A DNA stretch of 64,000 nucleotides. Origin: Tropicibacter alexandrii (GTDB lineage: Bacteria; Pseudomonadota; Alphaproteobacteria; Rhodobacterales; Rhodobacteraceae). Shown here piece by piece: positions 47,891 to 56,588 of this stretch. The stretch lies in assembly GCF_003667315.2 (NCBI RefSeq), contig NZ_RCTZ02000002.1:1-64000 (forward strand), read 5' to 3'. The notes under the pieces are model-generated. The model made no database searches. It was not told where the DNA came from and saw only the letters and a list, made by a program, of their open reading frames with translations. A program made the translations under genes and the position numbers. The first letter of the stretch is position 1. Every line of letters begins with the position of its first letter.

Positions 47891-49669
47891 ATGGTCAGGG
47901 AACTTCCGAAAACCGATGTGGTCATCGTCGGCGCGGGCTGGACGGGCCTCGCCGCCGCCAAGGAACTGGCCGATGCGGGCCAACGTTGCGTCGTGATCGA
48001 GCGCGGCGACTGGCGCCATGACGCCAGCAATTTCGGCGCGCCCGAGGAACATGACGAGCTGAAATACGCCCGCCGCAAGGAACACATGATCGACACGCAG
48101 ACCAAGACGCTGTCGTTCCGCAATTCCTCCGACCAGACAGCGCTGCCGATGCGGCGGCTGGGGTCGTTCCTGCCCGGCAAGGGGCTGGGCGGGGCCGGTA
48201 TCCACTGGAACGGCCAGCTTTGGCGGCCGCTGCCGTCGGACCTGAAAATGCGCAGCCACTATGCCGACCGCTACGGCGAAGCCATCCTCGACGGTCTGAA
48301 CGTGCAGGATTGGGGTGTCACCTATGACGAGCTGGAACCGCATCTGGATTTCTTCGATCGGGTCTGCGGCACGGCGGGGGTCGCGGGCAATCTGAACGGC
48401 GAGACAAAAGAGGGCGGCAACCCGTTCGAGGGACCGCGCTCTGCCGATTATCCCAACCCGCCGATGAAGGCCTCGCCGCCCTTGCAGCTGTTCCAGAAGA
48501 CCGCGCAGGAGATGGGCTATCACCCGTTCCAGATGCCTTCGGCCAACGTGACCAAGGCGTATGAGAACGCCTATGGCGCGCAGTTGCACCCCTGCACCTA
48601 TTGCGGGTTCTGCGAACGCTTCGGCTGTGGCTACTATGCCAAGGCCGATCCGATCATCTGCATCTATGACGTGGTCAAGGACCATGAGAATTTCGAACTG
48701 CGGATGAATTCGCAGGTCCTGCGGGTCGAGAAATCCGCCGATGGCAAGACCGCGACCGGGGTCACGTATCTGGACGAGCGCGGGCAAGAGGTGTTCCAGC
48801 CCGCCGACACGGTCTGCCTGAATGCCTATGCGCTGTGGAACGTGCATCTGATGCTCGTCAGCGGCTTGGGCAAGCCCTACGACCCGGAAACCGGCGAGGG
48901 CACGGTGGGCCGGAACTACGCCTACCAGACCCTCGCTGCGGCGGGCGTCTTCTTCGACAAGGAGGTCTGGTCCAACCCGTTCATGGGGGCGGGGGCGCTT
49001 GGCATGACGATCGACGACTTCAACGGTGACAATTTCGACCATACCGATCTGGGCTTTGTCGGCGGCGGATATATCAGTGCCAACCAGACCAACGGGCGCC
49101 CGATCAACTACCATCCGACGCCGCCCGACACGCCGTCATGGGGCCCCGAATGGAAGAAGGCCGTGCGCGAGAATTACCTGCACCATGTCGGTATCGTCTG
49201 TCATGGCAGTTCGGTCGCGGTGCCGGGGAACTACCTGGACCTCGATCCGACCTACAAGGACGCCTATGGCCAGCCGCTGCTGAGGATGACCTTCGATTTC
49301 CCGGAGAACGACCGCAGGATGAGCGCCTATGTCCTGTCCAAGGCCGAGGAAATCGCCCGCAACATGGACAATGTCCGCGCGGTCAGCACCGTCAACCGCG
49401 CAGCCGAAGGCGAAAGCTATTCGGTGGTGCCCTACCAGACCACCCACAATACCGGCGGCGCGGTGATCGGCACCGACCCGACCACCAGCGTCGTCAACCG
49501 CTACGGCCAGATGTGGGACCATCACAACGTCTTCGTCTTTGGTGCGTGCCTGTTCCCGCAGAACCTTGGCTACAACCCGACGGGGCCGTTGATGGGTCTG
49601 GCCTATTGGACGCTCGACCACATGAAGAACGACTACCTGCAAAATCCGCGCCCGCTGATGGACGCCTGA
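47891..49669 (+). CDS. GMC family FAD-dependent dehydrogenase (gluconate 2-dehydrogenase-like large subunit)
   Basis: A 592-residue flavoprotein with FAD loop VIVGAGWTGLAAAKEL (from residue 11), GLGGAGIHWNGQLWR near residue 99, a four-cysteine motif CTYCGFCERFGC (Cys235, 238, 241, 246) that could bind an iron-sulfur cluster, and C-terminal GMC blocks (YQTTHNTGGAVIGTDP, NVFVFGACLFPQNLGYNPTG). No signal peptide. It differs clearly from the GMC protein at 34-35.6 kb, so the two are not a recent duplication. Downstream are two cytochromes c and a caa3 oxidase. Substrate unknown, probably a sugar, sugar acid or alcohol. Confidence 0.9.
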   Translation: MVRELPKTDVVIVGAGWTGLAAAKELADAGQRCVVIERGDWRHDASNFGAPEEHDELKYARRKEHMIDTQTKTLSFRNSSDQTALPMRRLGSFLPGKGLGGAGIHWNGQLWRPLPSDLKMRSHYADRYGEAILDGLNVQDWGVTYDELEPHLDFFDRVCGTAGVAGNLNGETKEGGNPFEGPRSADYPNPPMKASPPLQLFQKTAQEMGYHPFQMPSANVTKAYENAYGAQLHPCTYCGFCERFGCGYYAKADPIICIYDVVKDHENFELRMNSQVLRVEKSADGKTATGVTYLDERGQEVFQPADTVCLNAYALWNVHLMLVSGLGKPYDPETGEGTVGRNYAYQTLAAAGVFFDKEVWSNPFMGAGALGMTIDDFNGDNFDHTDLGFVGGGYISANQTNGRPINYHPTPPDTPSWGPEWKKAVRENYLHHVGIVCHGSSVAVPGNYLDLDPTYKDAYGQPLLRMTFDFPENDRRMSAYVLSKAEEIARNMDNVRAVSTVNRAAEGESYSVVPYQTTHNTGGAVIGTDPTTSVVNRYGQMWDHHNVFVFGACLFPQNLGYNPTGPLMGLAYWTLDHMKNDYLQNPRPLMDA

Positions 49670-49681
49670 AGGAGGCCCGAC

Positions 49682-50494
49682 ATGAAACTTGCAAGAACAA
49701 CCCTTCTCGCCATCCTGACCATCGGACTTGGCCCGGTTGCCATCGTGCAGGCGCAGGACAGCGGGGGCGAGCCCGGGATGAACGAACTGGAACGCCGCCT
49801 GAACGTCGACAGCGTGATGTTCAACGCCACCATCGACCAGAAGCCGGACAACGACCTGCTGGAACTCGGGCGGCTGGTCGCGATGGGCAGCGCCGAACAG
49901 GGCGGGTCGGGCATGGCCTGCATCACCTGCCACGGCGTCGACGGGCAGGGCGATGGCTCGGCGGCGTTTCCGCGGCTCGACGGGCAGGCGGGCTGGTACC
50001 TGTTCAAACAGCTTCAGGATTACGCCAGCGGCGACCGCCCGAACCGGGTGATGACCGGGATCGCGCAGCGCCTGACCGAGCGCGAGCGCGAGGCGGTGGC
50101 GGCCTATTACGCCACCATGCCCGCCGGTGATCTGAAGACCGCGCATGGCGATATAGATGGCCGGGTGCTGCAATGGGGCGGTCAACTGGCCGCCGTGGGC
50201 TCTGCCGAAAAGGGTATCCCGGCCTGCGTCAACTGCCACGGCGCGCAGGGCACCGGGCTGCCGCCTTCGGTGCCGTATCTCGCCGGGCAATATGCTGGCT
50301 ACATGCAGTTGCAGCTGGAGCTATGGAAAGAGGGCACGCGCGACAATGACGCGATGGACGTGATGTCGACCATCGCCGACAAGATGTCCAAAGAGGACAT
50401 GCGCGCAGTGGCCGAATATTATGCGCGCGTGTCGAACCCCGCCGACGAAGGGCCCGAGCCCGAGGTCGATTACGACATGCCCGCGGCAGAGTGA
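49682..50494 (+). CDS. Diheme cytochrome c
   Basis: A 270-residue exported protein (signal MKLARTTLLAILTIGLGPVAIVQAQ, split by cleavage site) with two heme sites, CITCH and CVNCH, each followed by FPRLDGQ/VPYLAGQ-type segments as in cytochrome c4. It ends with an acidic tail. It lies 12 nt after the GMC gene and is the likely immediate electron acceptor. Confidence 0.9.
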   Translation: MKLARTTLLAILTIGLGPVAIVQAQDSGGEPGMNELERRLNVDSVMFNATIDQKPDNDLLELGRLVAMGSAEQGGSGMACITCHGVDGQGDGSAAFPRLDGQAGWYLFKQLQDYASGDRPNRVMTGIAQRLTEREREAVAAYYATMPAGDLKTAHGDIDGRVLQWGGQLAAVGSAEKGIPACVNCHGAQGTGLPPSVPYLAGQYAGYMQLQLELWKEGTRDNDAMDVMSTIADKMSKEDMRAVAEYYARVSNPADEGPEPEVDYDMPAAE

Positions 50495-50500
50495 CGGCCC

Positions 50501-51007
50501 ATGAGCGTGGTCCGCAGGTCCCTGCGCGCGATCACCGTGCTGCTGTCCGGCCTTGTCGGACTGGCGGTCTGCGTGGCGGTGACGGTCTGGGCGCTGGCCC
50601 GGCCCGATGCCGACCCGGTCGGCACCGGGCTGACGCGGGCGGCGGGCTGGCTGACGGCGCATCTGTCCGCGCTGGACACCGCCCCGACCCCTGACTGGCG
50701 CGCCGCCGCCTTCGTGGTTTCGGATGGCGACCCACGGCGGGGGGCGGTGCTGATTGCGCGATATGGTTGCGGGGCCTGCCACACCATCCCCGGCATCCCG
50801 AGGGCGCGGGGCAGCGTCGGACCCGACCTGACCGGCTGGCGCGACCAGTCCTACATCGCGGGGGTCCTGCCGAACCGTCCCGGCGACCTTGTAAACTGGC
50901 TGCAATCGCCGCCGCGCCACGCGCCCGAAACCGTGATGCCCGACATGGGGATCACCGAACCGGAGGCCGAACACATGGCGGCCTACCTCTATACGTTGGG
51001 GCGCTGA
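50501..51007 (+). CDS. Membrane-anchored monoheme cytochrome c
   Basis: A 168-residue protein with an N-terminal hydrophobic anchor (LSGLVGLAVCVAVTVWALA) and a single heme site CGACH followed by GSVGPDLTGW and VMPDMGI, where the Met is a likely axial ligand. It begins 6 nt after the diheme cytochrome gene and 1 nt separates it from coxB. It probably shuttles electrons between the diheme cytochrome and CoxB. Confidence 0.88.
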   Translation: MSVVRRSLRAITVLLSGLVGLAVCVAVTVWALARPDADPVGTGLTRAAGWLTAHLSALDTAPTPDWRAAAFVVSDGDPRRGAVLIARYGCGACHTIPGIPRARGSVGPDLTGWRDQSYIAGVLPNRPGDLVNWLQSPPRHAPETVMPDMGITEPEAEHMAAYLYTLGR

Positions 51008-51008
51008 G

Positions 51009-51935
51009 ATGGAGTCCACCCTGAACGTCTTCGGCAGTCAGGACACCTCGCGCATCGCGGGGCTCGCCGCGGGCGAGACCCTGTGGCTGACCATCGCGAT
51101 GTCTGTGGCGGGGGCGGTGATCTTCGTCATCGTCATGGGGCTCGTTGCGCTGGCGTGGCGTGGGCGCGGCACGGCGCGGGCATGGTGGATCATCGGCGGC
51201 GGCGTGGTCTTTCCGGTGGTGGTGCTGGCGCTGCTCTTCACCGTCTCGACCCTCGTGCTGCGGAGCATCGCCGGGCCGGTCGCCCCGGCCCATGTCATCG
51301 AAGTGACGGGCAAGCAATTCTGGTGGAACGTGATCTACGACCCGGACGGGCGCGCCCTGCGCGACGCCAACGAGATCGTTCTGCCGCTGGGCGAGCCGGT
51401 CGAGATCCGGCTGAAAAGCAGCGATGTCATCCATTCCTTCTGGGTGCCGTCGATCGGGGGCAAGATGGACATGATCCCGGGCCGGGTGAACCGGTTGACC
51501 GTCACCGCCACCCGCGAAGGCCGCTTTCGCGGCCAATGCGCCGAGTTCTGCGGGCTGGCGCATCCGCTCATGGCGTTCGAGGCGGTGGTCCTGCCACACG
51601 ATGAATTCGACGCCTTCCTCACCGATCTGGACGGCGACGCAAGCGATGCCGTGACCCCGCAACAACGTCGCGGCGCCGAGGTGTTCCGCGAGAACGGCTG
51701 TATCGCCTGCCACCGCGTGGCGGGCCTCTCGGAGGCCCAGATCGGCCCGGACCTGACCCGCATCGGCCAGCGTGCCACGCTGGGCGCGGGCATGTGGGAC
51801 ATGAATACCGGCAACCTCGCCGGGTGGATCGTGGATGTGGGCGACATGAAACCGGGGGCCGAGATGCCTTCGTACAACCAGTTGTCCGGCCCCGACCTGC
51901 GCGCCCTCGTGGCTTGGCTGGAGGGGCTGACATGA
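51009..51935 (+). CDS. coxB: Cytochrome c oxidase subunit II with fused cytochrome c (caa3 type)
   Basis: A 308-residue protein: two N-terminal membrane spans, a cupredoxin domain (VTGKQFWWNVIYDPDG, DVIHSFWVPSIGGKMDMIPG), the full CuA ligand set CAEFCGLAHPLM (near residues 178-189), and a C-terminal cytochrome c domain with CIACH and MPSYNQLSGPDL. The fusion defines a caa3-type oxidase. The stop overlaps the coxA start (ATGA). Confidence 0.95.
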   Translation: MESTLNVFGSQDTSRIAGLAAGETLWLTIAMSVAGAVIFVIVMGLVALAWRGRGTARAWWIIGGGVVFPVVVLALLFTVSTLVLRSIAGPVAPAHVIEVTGKQFWWNVIYDPDGRALRDANEIVLPLGEPVEIRLKSSDVIHSFWVPSIGGKMDMIPGRVNRLTVTATREGRFRGQCAEFCGLAHPLMAFEAVVLPHDEFDAFLTDLDGDASDAVTPQQRRGAEVFRENGCIACHRVAGLSEAQIGPDLTRIGQRATLGAGMWDMNTGNLAGWIVDVGDMKPGAEMPSYNQLSGPDLRALVAWLEGLT

Positions 51936-54448
51936 CCGTTGCAGAGACACCACCGGACTATTCCGGCGCGCACAAGGGCGAGGACAAGACCTTCGAAGGC
52001 GTCTGGGACACGCCCAAGGGCCTGCGGGTGCTGTCCTCTGTCAGTCATCGCGTGGTCGGGCGGCGTTTCATCTATACCGGCTTTGCCTTCTTCCTGATCG
52101 CCGGGTTCCTCGCGCTGCTGGTGCGCACTCAACTGATCGTGCCGGGCAATACCTTTCTCGATCTGGAAACCTACAATCAGGTCTTCACCATGCACGGGAC
52201 ATTGATGATGTTCCTGTTCGCGATCCCGATCCTCGAAGGGTTCGCGGTCTACCTGATCCCGCTGATGCTGGGCGCGCGCGACCTGATCTTTCCGCGGCTC
52301 GGGCAGTTCGGCTACTATTGCTACCTGTTCGGCGGCATCATCGTGCTGTCATCCTTCCTGTTCGACGCAGCGCCCGATGGCGGGTGGTTCATGTATGTGC
52401 CGCTGTCGACGCAGGCGCATACGCCGGGCCTGTCGGCGGATTTCTGGCTGATCGGGATCACCTTCGCGGAAATCGCCTCGGTCACGGCGGCTGTCGAATT
52501 GATCACCGCCATCCTGTGCGCCCGCGCACCGGGGATGAGCCTGACCAAGATGCCGATCTTTGCGTGGTATATCCTGATCACCGCCTTCATGATCGCCATC
52601 GGCTTTCCGCCGCTGATCATCGGCTCGATCCTGCTCGAAGCGGAACGGCTGCTGGGCCTGCCCTTCTTCGATCCCACGCTGGGCGGCGATCCGTTGCTGT
52701 GGCAGCACCTGTTTTGGCTGTTCGGCCACCCGGAGGTCTACATCATCTTCCTGCCCGCCGCCGGGATGGTGGCGACGATGCTGCCCACCTTCGTCGGCAA
52801 GCCGCTGTTCGGCTACGGGTTCGCGGTGGCGGCGGTGGTGTCGATGGGCTTCATCAGCTTTGGCCTGTGGGCGCATCACATGTTCGCCACGGGCCTGCCG
52901 ATCCTGTCGTTGTCGCTGTTCTCGGCGGCCTCGACCATGGTGACGGTGCCGACGGGCATCCAGATCTTCTGCCTGATCGCGACGCTGGCCTCGGGCCGGC
53001 CAAGGCTGACCGTCCCGATGCTGTTCATCCTCGGTTTCCTGTCGATCTTCGTCATCGGCGGGCTGACCGGGGTGATGCTGGCCAGCGTGCCGTTCAACTG
53101 GCAGGCACATGACAGTTACTTCGTCGTGGCGCACCTGCATTACGTGCTGATCGGCGGCATGGTGTTTCCGCTAATCGGGGCCTTCTACTACTGGGCGCCG
53201 CATTTCACCGGCCGGATGATGTCCGAGCGACTGGGCCGCTGGGTGTTCGGCCTGATGTTCGTGGGCTTCAACGTGACCTTCCTGCTGATGCACATCACCG
53301 GGCTGCGCGGCATGCCGCGTCGCGTCGCGACCTATCCCGAAGGGCTTGGCTGGGACCGCCTGAACATGCTCAGTTCCATCGGCAGCTACATCCTTGCCGC
53401 CGGGATCGTGCTATTCGTGTACGACTTCTTCCGCAGTCGTCGGCACGGCCCGATCGCGCCGCGCAACCCGTGGGGGGCGGGGACGCTGGAATGGCTGTAT
53501 CCGCCGGTGGCGCCGGGGTTCAACTTCCACGCCATCCCGCCAGTCCACAGCCGCGAGCCGCTATGGGATCAGCCCGACCTGCTGGAGGCCGAGGCGCACG
53601 AGGTCGAAGGCGTGATGCACGGCCTGCGCGACGGGCGGCGCGAGACGGTGGGCTGCGACCCGGTGAGCGGTGCGCCGCTATATATCCTGCGCCTGCCGCA
53701 TCCGACATGGGTTCCGATGATCGCCGCACTCGGGATGGCGCTGCTGTTCGGGGCGACGCTGGCCTCGGCCTATTGGCTGAGCGGCGTGGGGGCGGTGATC
53801 GCGTTGGCCGCCTTTGCCGTCTGGGCGTGGGAGCCGTCGGACAGCGGCGTCACCCGCGATGCGGGCATGGGGCACGACCTGCCGGTCAACGTGGTGGACC
53901 GCCGGTCGCACATGCATGTCGCGCTTGTCGGGACGATGCTTGTGCTGATGGCCCTGTTCGCCTCGCTGGTCTTCGGGCTGTTGTACCTGTGGAACATCCG
54001 CCCCGACGCGGCGGCGGCTGTCGCCCGGCCCGAGGCCCTGACCGCCGGGCTTGGCGGTCTGTGCGGGCTTGGCGTGGCGCTGGCGGGCCAGATGACGCGG
54101 CGCGCCGCGCTGGCGGACAGGTTCGGCATAACGACGGTGCTGTCGCTGCTGACCGCCGCGCTGGCGATCGCGGCAGCGGGGCTTCTGGGCCTGTCGCTGG
54201 GGCCGGTCGATCCGTGGGTCAGCGCGCTGGGCGCGACGCTGTGGGCCATCGTCGCCTTTACCGGCCTTGTGCTGTTCGCGCTTGTTTTCTGGGCACTGTT
54301 CAACGCCGCGCGCCGCACGGCGCGGCGCGTCGGGCCGGGCCAGTCGATGCCGGATTTCAACCTTGCCACGCTGGCCAAGGGCGCGGGGCTGATGGTCGTG
54401 GTGGCTGCGGCGCTGTTCGTGGCGGGCGCTTACGGGGGTGTCGGATGA
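51932..54448 (+). CDS. coxA: Cytochrome c oxidase subunit I with long C-terminal membrane extension (subunit III-like)
   Basis: An 838-residue protein. Residues to about 540 are a heme-copper oxidase core: heme ligand in FTMHGTLMMFLF, GHPEVYIIFLPAAG (CuB His, cross-linked Tyr and the D-channel Glu of A1-type enzymes), AHHMF, and HDSYFVVAHLHYV. The remaining 300 residues hold a polar linker and about six further spans (LPVNVVDRRSHMHVALVGTM onward), placed as in CoxA-CoxC fusions though diverged. No separate coxC follows, which supports a fused subunit III. It reduces O2 and pumps protons. Confidence 0.92.
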   Translation: MTVAETPPDYSGAHKGEDKTFEGVWDTPKGLRVLSSVSHRVVGRRFIYTGFAFFLIAGFLALLVRTQLIVPGNTFLDLETYNQVFTMHGTLMMFLFAIPILEGFAVYLIPLMLGARDLIFPRLGQFGYYCYLFGGIIVLSSFLFDAAPDGGWFMYVPLSTQAHTPGLSADFWLIGITFAEIASVTAAVELITAILCARAPGMSLTKMPIFAWYILITAFMIAIGFPPLIIGSILLEAERLLGLPFFDPTLGGDPLLWQHLFWLFGHPEVYIIFLPAAGMVATMLPTFVGKPLFGYGFAVAAVVSMGFISFGLWAHHMFATGLPILSLSLFSAASTMVTVPTGIQIFCLIATLASGRPRLTVPMLFILGFLSIFVIGGLTGVMLASVPFNWQAHDSYFVVAHLHYVLIGGMVFPLIGAFYYWAPHFTGRMMSERLGRWVFGLMFVGFNVTFLLMHITGLRGMPRRVATYPEGLGWDRLNMLSSIGSYILAAGIVLFVYDFFRSRRHGPIAPRNPWGAGTLEWLYPPVAPGFNFHAIPPVHSREPLWDQPDLLEAEAHEVEGVMHGLRDGRRETVGCDPVSGAPLYILRLPHPTWVPMIAALGMALLFGATLASAYWLSGVGAVIALAAFAVWAWEPSDSGVTRDAGMGHDLPVNVVDRRSHMHVALVGTMLVLMALFASLVFGLLYLWNIRPDAAAAVARPEALTAGLGGLCGLGVALAGQMTRRAALADRFGITTVLSLLTAALAIAAAGLLGLSLGPVDPWVSALGATLWAIVAFTGLVLFALVFWALFNAARRTARRVGPGQSMPDFNLATLAKGAGLMVVVAAALFVAGAYGGVG

Positions 54449-54759
54449 GCCCGCTGGCCCGCCAGATCACCGCAATCGCACGCCCCGGGCTGGCTTGGGC
54501 TGCGCATTTCATCGCGATCTACGCGCTGATCTCGGCCAGTTGCGCGGCGCGCGCGCTGATCGACCATCCGACGGTGGTGGCAGACGCGATCGTTGCGACA
54601 GTGGTCGCGTTGGCGCTGTGTCTGTGGTCGGTGGTCGCCGCCCCCAAGGGCGCCAGCGCAGACCTGCGCCGGGCCGCGTTCTGGGGCGGGCTGATCTTTG
54701 CGCTGGCCTGTCTCGCCAACGCGGCCGCGCTGGTGCTTCTTCAAGGCTGTGGAGGCTGA
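54445..54759 (+). CDS. Small three-span membrane protein of the caa3 cluster
   Basis: A 104-residue protein with three hydrophobic spans (LAWAAHFIAIYALISASCAA, VVADAIVATVVALALCLWSV, FWGGLIFALACLANAAALVLL with loop residues). It overlaps coxA by 4 nt (ATGA) and precedes ctaG by 1 nt. Position and topology suggest an oxidase subunit IV-like or assembly component, but no family motif is recognised. Confidence 0.7.
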   Translation: MSPLARQITAIARPGLAWAAHFIAIYALISASCAARALIDHPTVVADAIVATVVALALCLWSVVAAPKGASADLRRAAFWGGLIFALACLANAAALVLLQGCGG

Positions 54760-54760
54760 G

Positions 54761-55477
54761 ATGACCGAATACGTTCCCTTTTGCGGCACACCGCCGCTGC
54801 CGTCGGACCTGCTGGCCCGCTGGACGCTGGACCCGGTCTTGCTGACCGGGCTGGCGGTGGCGCTAATTGCGGTGCTCTGGACCACCCAAGGCCCGGCCCG
54901 GCGGCAACCGCTGATCGGCTGGGCGCTGGTCGCGGCGCTGTTCGTCTCGCCGCTCTGTGCCGCCTCGATGGCGCTGTTCTCGGCGCGGGTGGCGCAACAT
55001 CTGCTGCTGACGCTGGTCGCGGCACCGCTGCTGTCGGGCCTCTTGCGCCGCGCGCCATCGCCCGCCATCGCCGCCGCGCTTTTTGCGGTGCTGTTCTGGG
55101 TCTGGCACGTGCCGGGGCCCTATGCCGTGACGCTGCAATCCGACCTCGCTTACTGGGCCATGCATCTGAGCCTGCTCGGCGCGGCCGTGCTGCTATGGGC
55201 GTCGCTGCGCCGGTCCGTGACCCGCGCGCCCTTTGCCACGCTTCTGGCGGTGGCCGCCACCGGGGCACAGATGACCTTGCTGTCGGTTCTGCTGATCTTT
55301 TCGCCGCGGGTCTGGCACCCGTGGCACGACCTGACGACAGTGCCCTATGGCATGACCGCGCTGGGCGATCAGGCGCTTGCGGGCGCGCTGATGTGGGTCG
55401 CGGGCGGCCTGATCCTTGTCACGCTGGTCGCGGGGCTGTCCTTGCGGCTGGTGCGCGGCGAAGGTCTGCGTGCCTGA
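54761..55477 (+). CDS. ctaG: CtaG-type cytochrome c oxidase assembly protein
   Basis: A 238-residue polytopic protein of the CtaG_caa3 family: MALFSARVAQHLLLTLVAAP with the conserved His, FWVWHVPGPYAVTL, LAYWAMHLSLL, and FSPRVWHPWHDLT. It has about six to seven spans. Members are needed for assembly of caa3 oxidases, probably copper delivery. It is the last gene of the array. The start at 54761 follows GGAGG. Confidence 0.85.
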   Translation: MTEYVPFCGTPPLPSDLLARWTLDPVLLTGLAVALIAVLWTTQGPARRQPLIGWALVAALFVSPLCAASMALFSARVAQHLLLTLVAAPLLSGLLRRAPSPAIAAALFAVLFWVWHVPGPYAVTLQSDLAYWAMHLSLLGAAVLLWASLRRSVTRAPFATLLAVAATGAQMTLLSVLLIFSPRVWHPWHDLTTVPYGMTALGDQALAGALMWVAGGLILVTLVAGLSLRLVRGEGLRA

Positions 55478-55491
55478 GGGTCATGCGCCTG

Positions 55492-56037
55492 TCAGGCCGC
55501 GCCCTTCCACGGCAGGGGCGTGACATAGACCACGGCATCGCCGACACCGACCATCACCTCGCCATCCTGGATGTTCACCTGAATCTTCATCGCCCGGCTG
55601 GCGAGCGCGGCAAGGGCGGCGCTATCCGCTTCGGAGAAGGCCGTGACCTCGAGATTGTCGAAGCGGGTGGTGCTGCCCTTGACCTTGTCCCACCAGACCT
55701 CGGCGGCGCGCCCGCCATAGGGGTAGATGACCACGCGGGCGGACTTGTTGCAGGACTGGCGGATCACCTTTTCCGACGGAAGCCCCAGCGTCACCCAAAG
55801 GTCGATCTCGTTGCTGAGGCTTTTCTGCCAGATGTCGGGTTCGTCATCCGTCGACAGGCCCTTGGTCATCTCCAGATGGTCATGGGCGTTCAGCGCAAAG
55901 GCGACGAGCCGCAGCATCAGCCGCTCATCGGTCTCGGACGGGTGCCGGGCAATGGTCAGCTTGTGGGTCTCGTAGTAATGGCGGTCCATGTCCGAGACGG
56001 ACAGTTCGACCTTGTAGATTGTGGCATTCAAGGCCAT
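55492..56037 (-). CDS. YaeQ family protein
   Basis: A 181-residue protein with the YaeQ layout: MALNATIYKVELSVSDMDRHYY, HPSETDERLMLRLVAFAL, PDIWQKSLSNEIDLWVTLG, and VIYPYGGRAAEVWW. YaeQ proteins have a PD-(D/E)XK nuclease-like fold; their function is not settled. ATG 56037 gives the family start. It converges on ctaG, with 14 nt between. Confidence 0.93.
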   Translation of the reverse strand: MALNATIYKVELSVSDMDRHYYETHKLTIARHPSETDERLMLRLVAFALNAHDHLEMTKGLSTDDEPDIWQKSLSNEIDLWVTLGLPSEKVIRQSCNKSARVVIYPYGGRAAEVWWDKVKGSTTRFDNLEVTAFSEADSAALAALASRAMKIQVNIQDGEVMVGVGDAVVYVTPLPWKGAA

Positions 56038-56234
56038 CGTCCGCACCCCTTGTCCGTTCCGGTGGGTGCTGCCTACAGCGCGCGCCCGCGAATGGAAAGC
56101 CGCATCGGTTTGGCTTTCAGAGAAGCACAAGGTTTCGAGAGCGTTAACCATTCTTAAAGGGTGGAACGCATAGTCTGGCCGCAAAGCCATGTCGAGATAA
56201 GCCCGTGTTCGTCACACGGATGACAGGAGACGCC

Positions 56235-56588
56235 GTGTTGCGCCGGAACGCCTTGCAAATCATCGGTTTGCCCTGCCTGATCACGGGATTCGCGATCGTA
56301 TGGTCGCTGGGACTGATCGCGATGCGCGGTGCGGGCGAGCCAAGGGCGCTTTCGCTCGCCGTCTTCCCGCCTTGGTGGGGCGAAAAACGCGTCTTCATGG
56401 CCGCCGCCGCAAGCGGCAGCCGAATCGTCGGACCGGGGCCGGTCGACTGGCTGCTGATCGTCTCGCCCGATACCCGCTCGCAAACTCTGGGCCTGAAGGC
56501 GGAGGGCGCCGTCTTCCTGCTGAACGCGACCGCAGCCAAGGCATGTTCGACCGGGGCGACGGCCCTTTCAGGTGACCAATCCACATGA
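56235..56588 (+). CDS. Hypothetical exported or membrane-anchored protein coupled to a GGDEF-EAL gene
   Basis: A 117-residue protein with one N-terminal hydrophobic segment (ALQIIGLPCLITGFAIVWSL) and a small periplasmic part containing AVFPPWWGEKRVFMAAAASG and AEGAVFLLNAT. The start is probably GTG 56235 after CAGGAG; an in-frame GTG at 56205 is possible. Its stop overlaps the start of the GGDEF-EAL gene by 4 nt, so the two are translationally coupled. It may supply or sense a signal for that enzyme; no family was recognised. Confidence 0.65.
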   Translation: MLRRNALQIIGLPCLITGFAIVWSLGLIAMRGAGEPRALSLAVFPPWWGEKRVFMAAAASGSRIVGPGPVDWLLIVSPDTRSQTLGLKAEGAVFLLNATAAKACSTGATALSGDQST

